Assembly (NCBI RefSeq): GCF_021917145.1
Contig: NC_061074.1
Location: 10,008,860 to 10,072,859, forward strand
DNA: 64,000 nt
DNA from: Hypomesus transpacificus
Taxonomy: Eukaryota; Chordata; Actinopteri; Osmeriformes; Osmeridae
Reading direction: 5' to 3'
A program made the translations under genes and the position numbers. Position 1 is the first letter of the stretch. Each line of letters begins with the position of its first letter. This document shows positions 43,310 to 55,639 of the stretch, piece after piece. The notes beneath the pieces were generated by a model, which was given only the letters and a program-made list of their open reading frames with translations, searched no databases and was not told the origin of the DNA.

Positions 43310-46300
43310 CTGGAAGGGAAAGGAGCTGTGCGTCTGTGCTCCCCACACAGTAAAACACTTAATTATTATACAAACACTTTCTGGGATGCCTGCCAAATAG
43401 TTTGATAAATCTATAGAATAATCTGAACAGATATTCAAGCTGTGGGGTTTTGAAATAAATCCCCAATGTGCGGTTTGTTCCTTGATCCATATTATGATGG
43501 ATTATCTCGTTAATACCACCAGTGGGTGAGGTAACAAATTAAGTTGTAATATTGCCACTGAATTTCATATGTCTGGTTTTAATGTGGCACAACATTTTTT
43601 TTTTCTGCCTGTCTGGCTTCAACAAACACAAAATACAAAAGGTTTTGCTTGGGACATGGGCCTGGTTCCAGTCAGCGGGGGAGTGTGGTAGATGTTTGTG
43701 GTAGATGTTTGTGACAGAAAACCTTCCTCTTGCAGAGACAAAGGTCAGCTATGTGGTCATGGCACATTCTTTACTCACGGTAAACACTTGACTACAGTTA
43801 TTTGATCTGATCCCTTTTCTGTTACAGATCTCAGGGAGGGCTTGGAATCTTGTTTATTCAACAACTGCATTTAAATCGTACTTGTTATTTGTACAGTACC
43901 ACCACAACAATAAACAAAGTTACAATTACAAACTGTTAATTTATACTTAATACTCTTCACATATGAATTGGTAAAGAGAGCCTGGCAGAGACTGTCACAG
44001 AGGAGGCATAATGATTGATGTCTTGAGGAATACTGTTTTTACCAGAGGGAGGATGTGAGGGTGAAGACCACACAAAGACAGTTTGAATTTTCCTAACAAG
44101 GTTCACATGGTGACTAGTCTGTGGTAAATCATGTCCGCAAACTTACACCAAAAATTCAAAATAGCAAGTTAATTACCACACACCACAGAATATATAAATA
44201 CTTTAAGCATTTGAATGTAATGAAAAATGATTACCAAAATTGAGACAAACGATATCTGATGTTGGCTATCCATCTGTAAGTTGCTTTGTATCATTTGGAA
44301 TCCAATAACCAATTTTATAGACCTCTTGATTTTCCTCGTCAATTCTTTGATCTGTGTACGTTCTTGAGAAACATTATAATTACTCACTTACAATATTTCC
44401 CCCCAAAAATGTAAGTGTCGTTTTGAATACCAACCGCATGCATTCATGTATGGTATGTGTGTGTGTTTAACTGAGTACATGGAGACTTGTGGTTTGTATG
44501 TGGTTACTCATCTCATGGTCAGAATGCCATAAAAACACATTAACCATTAAGCCTTGAGGAATCCAGGCACACAATGGAGAACACAGTGCCCCCTGGGGCT
44601 CTGATTGAGTCTGGTGTGGCCCCCATCCCTAAGTGCCTCAGGGGCAGCGCCCACACACCTATAAATCATACGTAACCAAATTCAAATTAGTTCCTGAAGT
44701 CTAACGATCATCACTTGAAGGCTGAGTCTCGACCCTGTCAATTGTTAACTCCATTTGGAACCGCGGTCATGATTTCTATCTTGTACAGATTTATGGGTGA
44801 GTATGTGTGTTCATATGATTGTCAGGTTAGATCTACTCATCAATCAACTGCAGGGACAAATCAATACTGTCAAATGTACTAAGGAATTGCTCATGTGCAC
44901 AAGTGGCTGCTGAACTTCTGGAACCCGGAAATATGAAGGAAATTTTGAGGAACGCTTACATGTGGCACTGTGTTAACGAGGTGCTAGCAAACATCCATCT
45001 AGTTCTGCTAGGTCTGTCAACCAGTTCAGTCTACATGCTACATACCAGGTGATGCTGATGATATAAGTCGTCTAAGGCTCTGGGCCTAAGTGTCTGGGGA
45101 ATGATGCTTCCACTGACAGATCATTAAGGGTTAATGAGTAGCATGGCAGTGTGTTTGTGGTAGAGGCCAATGGGGTCTCTTTGTTAATATTACACTCACC
45201 TTACTGAGAAAACCACACACATGGCAAAGACCCTTCAAAGGTACTCAGTATTATGTGGCTACATTAAGGAACACAGACTGTTATAAATTGTATTCAGTCC
45301 ATACACGTAAATATGAATTTCCACTGACAAGACATCCCTTCCATACTGTGGCCATTTATACATAAGAAGCCAGCTTACTTTAACAGATTGTAAGTGTTTG
45401 GGAAGAGGCTTACTAATTGCTGGAGTGACTGGAGCTCAGAAATGGAATCCTCAGGGTTGGAAAGACTGGGGTTAGGAGTTAGTACTGACCTCTGAGGCCC
45501 TGAGGTGGTTACAAAACAAAACAAGCGATAGTCTTTCAAATGTCTTCATTTATTTATTATAGTTAAACTTAGTCTGCATTCATGGATATGTATTCCCAAT
45601 TACTAAAATAACATGTGGTTGGTAATAGATCAATAAAAGTGAGGTTTGAGATGAAACATAGGCTCCATATTACTTTTTTAAATTAAAGCCTTACTGTTTC
45701 TTGGACTATGAAAGTCAAAGTGGCAGTTAACCATTCTGGTGCATCGTGTACCTATACAAAAATGATTCCTTTCAATAAAAAACATAGCATACATACACTT
45801 GAACTAGATTGTAAACAAAACAGTCAGACTAGCCAATGTAATGGCCTTAAAATATTCTGTCATTTCACTTTTTCCTTTTTTTCCCTAACGTCATCATTCC
45901 AGTTTTTGTAAAATCACAACAAATCTGTATGTTTAGGGATGATATGATAGCTCCATTCTCTTCTTTACATGAAGTGGGGGCATATTGAGTTTCAACAGGT
46001 AGGCCCACTTAATGATATCTCTGCCTGCCCGATACTCAACAAGCAAACAGAGGTCTGAATGTACCAGGCTCCTGCTTCAGTCTCTCATGCTGTTCCCAAT
46101 CTGGTGTACATCTGCAGGGGGGCTTACCGTGTCATTAAGGACAGACCACTCACTCAGGCACCGCCATGCCCAACTCAGAGATCTAACTTGCCCTCAGCAC
46201 CTCTCAGGTCTCCCGGGAGCCCTCGGTGGTGGTGGGGCCAAGGGGGTGTGGCTCATCGTTACCTGTGTGGGAGGATCAGGGTGGGTGTGTCTCTGGGGAG

Positions 46301-47123
46301 GTGCCGCCCCCTTTTGTTTTCTAGAAAGGGAACGACAACCACCGTGAAAATGTTGAGGAGACAGGTGCCATGTTATTGCATGTCAAGGATCCCCTTGGAA
46401 CAAGAGTCAAATTGGGAACGGAATTCGCAATCTATTCATTTAAACTCCAGGTTTCTTTCTTTAACTCACAATGTGACACTGAGTCACATATATTAGTCAT
46501 ACAACAACTTAACTAGTTGTAAATCAGTATTTCGAATTTTTTTTAAGTGAATGAAACAAGTTTTACAAACCTGTCAAATCACACTGTCTACAATATTAAA
46601 TTCTAAACAAAATTGATGGAAAGAAAACAGGTTTGACTTTACTGTTACAAAGTGTGTGAATCATCAGCAGGTCCCAGCTAGTTGCATTCCAGAAAACAAT
46701 CTTACCAGCCACTGGCAGATAAGAGGCTTGGCAATCAACAGAATTTGATTTTACCAGTGACATATACATGGGTATAATATTATTATATTTTTTACACACT
46801 GAATTCCATGATAAGGAGAGTCCAGTTTTTTAATAGCACATTATAAAACACAAGTAATATCTGAAATTATCACATGATTAAAAAAGAATTCAAAGTGCTC
46901 AAGGCTTTAGTAGGTACAGTACCGAGTGTATGTCTACAACATTATACTGTTCAGTGCTGAGCTGTGCTAGTCCTTTAAGTCAGTTCTATCAGTTTGGTCT
47001 CGATTTAGTTCGTAGTGTTTTTCAGCAGCATGGCTGCTTTCCTGCGGCTGTCATCCGCTTGTACAACCGCAATTACCAAGAGACTGTCCAATGGCAGACA
47101 CCTGTGGAACACCTCCTCCCTTC
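43310..47123. other. Intergenic stretch between il1rap and gmnc
   Basis: No confirmed gene. A TATA box with a short ATG exon candidate lies at 44,660-44,796. The gmnc 3' UTR probably occupies part of the stretch below 47,124. Confidence 0.6.
44660..44796 (+). promoter_or_regulatory. Possible promoter and short first exon of unknown gene
   Basis: TATAAAT at 44,660-44,666, then about 100 bases to ATG at 44,769. The frame reads MISILYRFM and ends at a consensus donor G|GTGAGT after 44,796. No downstream exon could be recognised, so this may be chance. Confidence 0.2.
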
Positions 47124-49302
47124 CTAGGAGGCTTGTATGGGAACCCAGGTGAAACTCCAGCCTCCCTGGCTGTGTCTGCGGACGAAAGCCTGCCCCTGAT
47201 GGAAGCTGTGTGTCCTGACACTGCTGGAGGAGCTGAGGGACATGGTGAAGGCCACATCGGCCTGGCAGCGAGGGGATGGTTGGCAGTGAGGAGATGGGTG
47301 GCAGCGAGGAGATGGGTGGCAGTGAGGAGATGGGTGGCAGCGAGGAGATGGGTGGCAGTGGGGAGATGGGTGGCAGTGAGGAGATGGTTGGCAGCGAGGC
47401 AGTGAGTCATGGTCTGTGGAGGGGGTGGGGAACCCCTGGGGGCTGGGAGTGTGATGCAGCCTCAGACCACCGGCTGAAGAGGAAGTGGCGACAGGCGTGA
47501 AGTGCTGTCTTTTCTCAGGTGACAAAGGGTCACCGATCAGTTGTGGCAAATTAGATGGTAAGGGTGAAACCTGGTAGATGGGGGTGGCTGTGACACGGGG
47601 ACTGGATTGGACGGACAGCCCAGCGGCAGAGATATCAGAGTAGGAGTCTGTTGAGCAAGTGTAATTATGGATGGTGTCAAATGTAGGGATGTAGTTTGTG
47701 GAGGGTTCAATACAGGGACTGGAGCCAATAGCAGAGCTATAATTAGACGTGTCCTGGCTCTTTGTTTGACACAGGTGATCAGAGTGCTCATTGTTGGGGC
47801 TGCGTGTGCAGACCGAGTCAAAGGAGGGGATGAGGGTGTGCTCGGTGGATGTGTCGATGGTATCTGCATCCTTCAGGCCCAGTGTCTGCAGGATCCAGTG
47901 ATCCACAGACGGGCTGGTGGCGACGTCCTCGGACGAGCAGAATTCCAGAGAGAGATTCCGACAGGTGCGTTTCACCTGGGAGCCAATCAGCTGGCTTGTG
48001 CTGAGGTGCTGGAGCCCCTTGTCTACCTGCAGGGTTCTCTTTCTTTGCTTGTGAGCAGAGCGGAGCCTCTTTAGGAGAAGCACAGAGAGGTTGTTGTATG
48101 AGAGGCAACATCTCATCTGTATGAAATACAACAGTATGCCAATGTATGGGAATGCTCTGATTATGATGTATTTCATAATTTATTATGAAATAATAATCAG
48201 AAATATATATATATTTGTTTGTTATTTACCTTAGATTGTTCCTCTAAGTTCTGCACATATGAGCAGTTAAGAAATTCTTTGAGTTTGTTGTTTTCCTCTT
48301 GGAGTCTTGCAAGTTCCTCATCTCTCTGTATAAGCGTATCTTGGAGCTTGGAAAATGCAAGATACAATCAGGGAGCATATAAAGTCAAATGTCAAATTTG
48401 CACGTGTTACTATTAAATACCTGTTTATTTCTACGCTGGTGTGGGGACATGTGCTCAGTCCTCGCGCTGTCTGGGGACGTCCCACAGCTCAAACAGGTGA
48501 CTATATTTAAGAGAAGACATGCAAAATAACCTATTGTGACTGTGAAATTCTCTATGATTTGTTACTTATACAAAGGCATAAAAGCACACTTGACAAAAGA
48601 CTACATTGACAAGAATACTAGTGTTTCAAATGAAAACGTTTTGCATTGCTGTACCTAGTGCATTACTACAGAGTAAGATTTTTTTCCAAGAGATTTACCC
48701 AATGGCTCGTGCTGGCACGTGTCCTTCGTTGGACTAGTGTCCCAAAAGGAGGCCTGTGTTTCCGTGGTAACGTCAACATTGTCTGTGGACTTTTGGGCGC
48801 GGTAAAGGCAGTTGTAGCGGTGGCCCCCTACAAAGCTCTGATCTTGGCACGTCAAAACAGTGCTCTGAAAAGCATGCGGGCACAAGAAAAGTAGTCAGTA
48901 AAAAAGTAAACATATATTTAACAAAAGTGAAATTTGTAGATATGCCTAAAAATGTATCCCAAGAGATTCCCAACTTTTCCAAAGTTATTTCAATGAACCC
49001 ATGTATCTGTCCCTCGATAATGATCTCCCTCTGTCAAGACGCTGGCTACTGATGCATCGCTACTACTCGAACATCTTGGCTCAGTTCTGAATTCCTAATT
49101 CAGTGATGTGGGGTGAGCTACTCCATCCGAAATCAAACGTGGACTTTCAATAAAACACTTCGCATTAAACTAAACATGCATAAACTCGACTGAAAGGCTA
49201 GTGCATTCAAATGTCACCACTGTTTAAAAAGTAGTCTATTTTCATACATCGACATAATGCTTATAAAATGTATTTTGATCTTTGAAATGTGACACTTACC
49301 AT
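47124..49302 (-). CDS. gmnc: Geminin coiled-coil domain containing (GEMC1)
   Basis: Nuclear regulator at the top of the multiciliated-cell programme, related to geminin and multicilin, acting with E2F4/5. Five coding exons on the minus strand: 49,302-49,300 (the ATG only), 48,864-48,699, 48,500-48,421, 48,346-48,230 and 48,068-47,124; 1,311 nt, 436 aa. TCQDQSFVGGHRYNC at the N-terminus matches mammalian GMNC. The coiled coil is RNKQLQDTLIQRDEELARLQ followed by EENNKLKEFL. Exon 5 carries VDHWILQTLGLKDADTID and the conserved C-terminal FVRRHSQGGWSFTWVP. It is about 100 residues longer than the human protein I recall (334 aa), partly from a six-residue coding repeat near 47,270-47,400. All junctions are GT-AG and in phase. 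Confidence 0.9.
47270..47400 (-). repeat. gmnc: 18-bp coding minisatellite in gmnc
   Basis: About seven copies of an 18-bp unit (GGTGGCAGCGAGGAGATG on the plus strand). On the gmnc strand each unit encodes HPSPRC or HPSPHC, with QPSP at the edges. The length is a multiple of three, so unit gain or loss keeps the frame. Confidence 0.92.
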
Positions 49303-52055
49303 TGCGCAAACTGGGTCGTACTTTACTTTGCAGGGCGCGGACGGTAGGGTATTCCGGTTGGTCTTCAGCTCGAGCAGGGCTGTTTTGTGTGTCGGGGGTA
49401 ATGAGTGCTTATTATCTTACATTTGCAGTTGTAGTGACGCCTCACTCTTGTCCCCCATTCAAGCAATCTGATTTGACCCAAAGCTGTCATACTTGTGACG
49501 TTGGACTGAGACCGAATGTTTTAGTGAGGGGTGCCAACGATTACTACACACCGATTATGTAGAATATATTTCTTAATCATTTTGATAAAGGGGATGTGAA
49601 TAAGCCTGACTACTCCAAATCGTAATGCACCTGTTTTCATTGAGTGACATGAGTTATGTATAATCTATATGCGCAAAATGTATTTGCCAACATTGTAGTC
49701 TTAATTGTGGTGCAAAATAAATAATATAAATTAACATTGGCATACATGCTGAAAGGGTAAAAAAAAGTAGTTAAAACGTTTTCAAACATAGGTTGTTTAT
49801 CAATGATCTATAGCCTAAATAGCATCTTTACCTCATTCCTCGTTCACTTTTACATATTCCACCTCACCTGCTACTTTAGTTTAAAGTCTTTACATGGCAG
49901 GTGTCAGGCTGATGCACACAAGATGTACATAAGACAGCACAAAAATATAAGGCGTCTCCACAGTTATATACCGTATAATGAAAATGCAAACCCGGGATAG
50001 TTCACTAGGATGATGTAGTTGGCAGTGTGTGTGTGTATTATGTGTTTGGCTCTTGTTTTCAGTGTTTCAGGAGAGAGGGAGGGATGCTTAGACAATGAAA
50101 ACCTGTTCTTGTTTCCCCAAAGCTTTTCTTTGCTAAGAGATGTGGGCAAGGGGTGGGTTTGTCCTTTCTGTCTTAATTGCAGGGATTTAAAATAACTTTG
50201 TAAATTGTTCTATGAGTTGTGAGCAGGGATTAAGTGGTGTGGGGGTTAGTGAGAAGGTGGAGGAGTGGTGAAGAAGTAAAGGGGTGATGAGAAGGTGGAG
50301 GAGTGGTGAAGAAGTAAAAGGGTGATGAGAAGGTGGAGGAGTGGTGAGATAAGTAGGTGAGGCTTGGTGAGGACTTGGGGGTGAGGTGAACACATATTGG
50401 CCATGTATAACTGAGCTAAACATATAAAATTATTTTATTTAAGGTATTAATCATCTGCACCATAAAACTGACACGTTAAACCAGCTATAAAACATATTGC
50501 AGGCAAATAGGTCATAATTAAGGTGGTTGCTACATTCTGAATTTAGTGTGTGTGTTTGTGAGTGCTTGTGTAGGGTACCCTGGACAGCTTGTCCAGACAG
50601 GGGGAGTGAGGGGGTGTGTTGTGATGCCTTGTGAGCCATGCTTTCTCGACTCTGTAGTTGTTCTCCATTGTTGGCAGTAAGCATTCTGCTGTCAGGAAGC
50701 TGTGTGCTAATCAGTCATATCCTTTAGCACTCCCCTCCTCCTTCGTTTCCCCGCCCCACGGTTGTCTTCAGCTGCCATCAGCTACTTGGGTAGGACCCCC
50801 CTGACTTCAAGCAGTTGGGCAGTTAATTGCCTTCACTCTGGGGCAGTAATGGGTGTACAGGTGGAGTACCTGGGAGTCTATCCTTGTAGCTCGTACACAG
50901 ATGTCTGCTTTCCCAGTCCGGTCTCCACCCCCCACAGAGAGCTTTAATGACAGGAGGCTGTCGAAAGAGGACTTGTCGGGCAACAACCATCCATACTTAC
51001 AGCCTACAGCCTGTTTCGCCTCAGCATGAGGCCAATGCCAAACAAAGGAGTCCTGTATAAACTGTCAACATATAACCGTTATCACAATTCAGAGACACTA
51101 ACACTGAATGCGGAAATCTGACATATACCAACAGGAATTTAACGTCTTTGGATGTCAAGTAAACCATTTTAAAGATGACATACGATGATGATATGTATCA
51201 TCATGTGCATGAAGAAACTAGGTATTTCAGCAAAATTTGGGGTCAACACATTTTATTTATCTTCAAAGTAAACAATTAACTTCTCCTTGGGGCTCACTTG
51301 CAAAAGACAGGCCAGTAGCCCACTTTACACGAGTCACCTTTCAATTGTTTCGTTCAATTACATAGTATTATATTGTCCGTCAAATAAACAAATCTGGCTA
51401 TTACATTACCCAGTCATTCTTTCTTAGGCCTGTCTAAGCACCTGTGGAGCCTGCCTGGCACGCTTGACTTCTTTGTAGGGAGCCTCTTAACTCTGTGTTG
51501 GTGTTAAGTGTTAACCCCCCCCACACACACACACTCCTCCTGATAGGACCATATATGATTATTAACGTTTATCCCCAGCGACCGTGTCTGGATATTACCT
51601 ACCAGGGCTGCGGCCGGAGGCAGGTCTGCTATCCGCCAGGCCTGCTAAGCTCTGACATTAACAATGGCGGCCTGCTGAGAGCTCTCCAATTAAGTCTTGG
51701 TCGGAGAGAGACCGCCCCAGTCCAGATTCTGACTTCTCGTCCCAGACGGACCAGACCAGATGCCTGGGCGTGCAGAGGGGCCTCTCTCCCTCTGTGGTGT
51801 GCCAGAGGCAAACATGAGGCTACCTTAAACGGCTCCTTTGTGCGGAGCTGGAGATCTCTGTTGGTTCCTGCGGGACGTGTGCCAGGCCTGCTCCCTGGGG
51901 CTGCATGCTGCTGCTCCGCCGACATCAAAGCAGAGATAACCTAGCAGGTTCTGTCCAGGCAGCTCAAGGAAGTGAGGCTGTTCTTTTTCACCCTCCCTAG
52001 CACACTTTACTTCCTGTTAAGGTCGGTGCAGGATAGATAATATCTTTCAAAGTAC
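49303..52055. other. gmnc upstream region, no gene recognised
   Basis: Holds the gmnc 5' UTR and promoter just above 49,302, a short tandem repeat near 50,255-50,345, and a GC-richer block near 51,590-51,950 that could be a regulatory element. An open frame in that block on both strands has no family resemblance. Confidence 0.55.
50255..50345. repeat. Short minisatellite of about 43 bp unit
   Basis: Just over two units of GAGAAGGTGGAGGAGTGGTG plus AAGAAGTAAAGGGGTGAT. Confidence 0.8.
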
Positions 52056-52061
52056 AATGCC

Positions 52062-52256
52062 AAGTGGCTGAACGGTGAGGGAATCGGGCAAGTAATCTGA
52101 AGGTTGCCAGATCGATTCCCGGCCGTGCCAAAGGACGTTGTGTTCTTGGGCAAGGCACTTCACCCTGCTTGCCTCGGGGGGAATGTCCCCTGTACTCCCC
52201 TGTCCCCTGTAAGTCGCTCTGGATAAGAGCGTCTGCTAAATGACTAAATGTAAATG
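52062..52256 (+). mobile_element. tRNA-derived SINE
   Basis: Plus-oriented, with B box ATCGATTCCCGG and tail GTCGCTCTGGATAAGAGCG. A short duplicated CCTGTACTCCCCTGTCC interrupts the body near 52,190. Confidence 0.9.
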
Positions 52257-52993
52257 TCCGACTAGGGAGTTTCTTGATGGAATGTGTATCTTACTGCCAT
52301 CTCTCTCGAATGTCTTATTTAAAGCACATATGTTGAGCAAATTTGTTTGTAAACATGCATTTGTCATTCATGTGTTGGCACCAGTTGGTCATAAACCTCT
52401 ACCTAACATTACCTGAAAGAGCTTTAGCAGAGAAGGCTGTCAATTAAACTGAAACTGGATGGAAAATTCCTTCTAGGCTCATGTTACAATCTTGGTGGAG
52501 ACGAAACAATTCTTAAGTGAAAATGAATCCTTTCTCAACTCAAGGCCCCGGTCACCTTCATACCTTTTACATAAACTAAATGTGGACAGACAATAGTGTC
52601 ACATATCAGCTGGCAGCAAGTCCCCTTCGGTTTCTCAACAATGGCCTATCATTAAGGGGCCTGACTGTTGAGGTGACCTCAACCCACTATAGTACAAGGA
52701 TACATGAGAGCATAGCAAACGTGTGTTGCCGCGAGTCTTTGAGTTCCTGCATGGGACAAAGCGCAGTTAGGGACTAGTGGGGCATGAAGTATGAGATGCG
52801 ATATTTCCTGGGAGGCTGGTCTGTGGAGCGGCTCCAAAGCAGGCTTTGTATGAACCCCACCCACTATGAGTGTGGGTAAGGGTTACTGGATGTTCTCTGT
52901 GGAGGGAGGATAGGTTGCAGTGTACTTCTACTGGGGCGTGATGCCCCAACATGAATCACAGAGGCTTCATGCATATATATACTTTGCAATGTA

Positions 52994-53184
52994 GGGAGTC
53001 AGATGGCTGAGCGGTGAAGGAGTCGGCCTAGTAATCAGAAGGTTGCCGGATCGATTCTCCGCCTTGCCAAATGATGTTGTGCCCTTGGGCAAGGCACTTC
53101 ACCCTACTTGCCTCGGGGGAAATGTCCCTGTACTTACTGTTAGTCGCTCTGGATAAGAGCGTTTGCTAAATGACTAAATGTAAA
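52994..53184 (+). mobile_element. tRNA-derived SINE with target duplication
   Basis: Plus-oriented. TGCAATGT precedes the head (near 52,985-52,992) and follows the tail (near 53,185-53,192), a probable 8-bp target duplication, so the insertion looks fairly young. Confidence 0.9.
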
Positions 53185-53192
53185 TGCAATGT

Positions 53193-54900
53193 CTAGAATG
53201 ATAAATTGAGGTGAATGACAAAAAACATTCAAACATTCAGAGATCTGTAAACTTATTACAGCAGTTTACCGTGGAATGTTTGAGTTCACACAGTCCTGCT
53301 GTTTCATGCAAACGATGTGGTCAATGGTCATCAAAAGCATCAATGCTGTATTTATTTATTTTTACGTCTAATTTTACTACCAGAAGTCATTGTCAGAAAC
53401 TAGATTATATGCAATCAGGTCTTTATATTCCTGTCTGTGCCATTTTATCTAATTTAGCAACGTTTTCCTCTTTATTCATGGCTTAGTTTCCTTGTAACAC
53501 AGGACTCTGCAGGAGGTGCATGTGTAATCTGTTCTAATCCCACTAGGAATCCACTCCACTCCCCTAAATCTCTCTTCTAACTTTTCATTATTTCCATATT
53601 AGCTCATACTTAGATCATAATAGTCTAAATAAAATAAATAAATAACAACACAGCACTTTGTAGACACATACAGGTTCAGTCCTACAGAACATAATTCTTG
53701 TTTCAATCAGGGAGGCTGGAGCTGTCTTTAAGGCTACATCAAAAACCAACATTTCTTACAACTGAACTGCTGCAATTGTTCACACTTAACCGGTGGGGAC
53801 CTCACTGTTACTGTTATTTGTCCCTCTGCATTCTCTAATCCTACTTTCTTCTCTCCCTGCTGATCACCTACTGCCCGCCCTTTGGCACAGCTGAATCTTA
53901 CATGCGCTAACTTGATTTGAAACTCTGGATATCTGTGTTTCTCTATGTTTTTTGTGTGTGTTTTTTTACCTCAATGCATGACTGTGTTCAGCCTCTGGTC
54001 TACACCTCCCCGTGTCTCCGACCATCTCTAGAGGAGGGGATCCCTCACTGAATTGCTCCTCCCAAGATTTCTTCAGTTTTTCCTTGTCTTCCTTGAAGGG
54101 TTAGGTTGGTTTATATGCAGTTATAAGAAGCCACAGAGAAACCCAGGTCTTGATATTAATTAAACAATTCATAGAATTCTGCAGGAAACTAAACAAGATT
54201 ACAATCATTTGACAATTATTCCAGATCTGATTGAATAATGAAATTATTATTAGCATTATTATTATTATTACAGCACATCATTACACTAATGTTGCTATAT
54301 TTACTTTATGAAGGGTTAGGGTTAAAGTCCCCAGTCCTGTTCAATTTCTTGCTCTGTCACCTGCTCCTATGTGCCACCTAGCGTTTGAGTGTTTCACTTG
54401 CAACTCATTTCGACTAGGAGGAGGAAATTCAGGTTAGTTTCATGTGTCTGGTTTTGATATTGTCTCTAGTGGCAAAGTCATGGTCTGCATAGCATAAGTG
54501 TGTGTGTGTGTGTGTTAGGGTGGAGGGGGGGAGGGCTGGGGTTATAAATAATAGTCTGTCAGAGCTAGTGTTTACTGCTCATTACTGTGCTGGCTTGATC
54601 CTTGTCAATAGCCGGAGCCTGAGGCGTCCTACCGGCCACTTGTCTTCTTTTGCAATGCAAATTTGCCCCAGTTGTAAAGAGACAGGAGGAAACTAGCATG
54701 GAGGACATGGGTGGCTTACGTACATGATGACGGCTTCTATCACGCATGCAGGCTTCATGGGGTTCAGCTCATCACCAGGCACATCAGCATTTCCCTCTGT
54801 CCTCTTATCACTATCAGCAACATGTATTTATACATTTCGGATGAATAGACCTCCACAGTGCTCAGCCCTGTCATGTCCAAGTGCTCAGTACATTATATTA
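53193..54900. other. Intergenic, no gene recognised
   Basis: Contains a plus-oriented fragment of the high-copy repeat near 54,040-54,120 (CTCCCAAGATTTCTTCAG, TTTTTCCTTGTCTTCC) and a TG microsatellite near 54,497-54,515. A GAAGGGTTAGGGTTAA stretch lies near 54,310. Confidence 0.6.
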
Positions 54901-55061
54901 CATTTAGTCATTTAGCAGACGCGAAATAGTAGACACTCCCCCCGAGGCAAGTAGGGTGAAGTGCCTTGCCCAAGCACACAACGTCATTTTCCACGGCCGG
55001 GAATCAAACCGGCAACCTTCTGAGTAATAGCCCAATACCCTAACCGCTCAGCCAGACTCCC
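54901..55061 (-). mobile_element. tRNA-derived SINE
   Basis: Minus-oriented, ending TAACCGCTCAGCCAGACTCC. A short internal deletion removes part of the tail. Confidence 0.88.
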
Positions 55062-55443
55062 AGAACCACAGCTCTGTGGTCTTCTGTACCCCACGGTATC
55101 CTGCCACCACTTTCCTTGTCTTTCCATGGCACTTGGAAACACTGTTCATCGCATCGGAAAAACACGCATAAAAGCCGGGCTGTACCTGTGATCAGACGAT
55201 GGGAATCGTCAGTCGTCTCACATCTGGTAGTGAGCAGCCGCTACACAGGAAGCTGCCGGGGTTTGCTGGGAAATCGGAAGGGGGGCTATTTTTTTTGTCC
55301 AACTGTGTCCCCTTCTTGTTTATCCAGTAATGAGCGCAATCACACACCTCAGTGGGTTCCCAGAGGTGCCGACCCCGACACACCTCTGTAAAGAATTGTT
55401 CACACTATAAATATCTATACTTTATTATACTATACTATAATTT

Positions 55444-55631
55444 TACATTTAGTCATTTAGCAGACACTATTATCCAGAGCGACTTACAGTAAGTACAGGG
55501 ACATTCCCCCCCGAGGCAAGTAGGGTGAAGTGTCTTACCCAAGGACACATCGTCATTTGGCACGGCCGAGATTCAAACCGGCAACCTTCTGATTAATAGC
55601 CCGATTCCCTAACCGCTCAGCAATCTGACCC
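55444..55631 (-). mobile_element. tRNA-derived SINE
   Basis: Minus-oriented full-length copy ending CTCAGCAATCTGACCC, 380 bases from the previous one and in the same orientation. Confidence 0.9.
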
Positions 55632-55639
55632 ACTTTGGT

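Noticed and set aside
42983-43405. Plus-strand 140-aa frame with SQYRQSVYHST repeats
   Set aside because: A by-product of the 23-bp minisatellite.
51495-51944. 149-aa frame in a GC-richer block with an overlapping 99-aa minus-strand frame
   Set aside because: GC content favours open frames. No domain, no splice support, and frames open on both strands.
52062-52256. tRNA-like A and B boxes in nine places
   Set aside because: They are heads of SINEs with a shared tail and target duplications, not functional tRNA genes.
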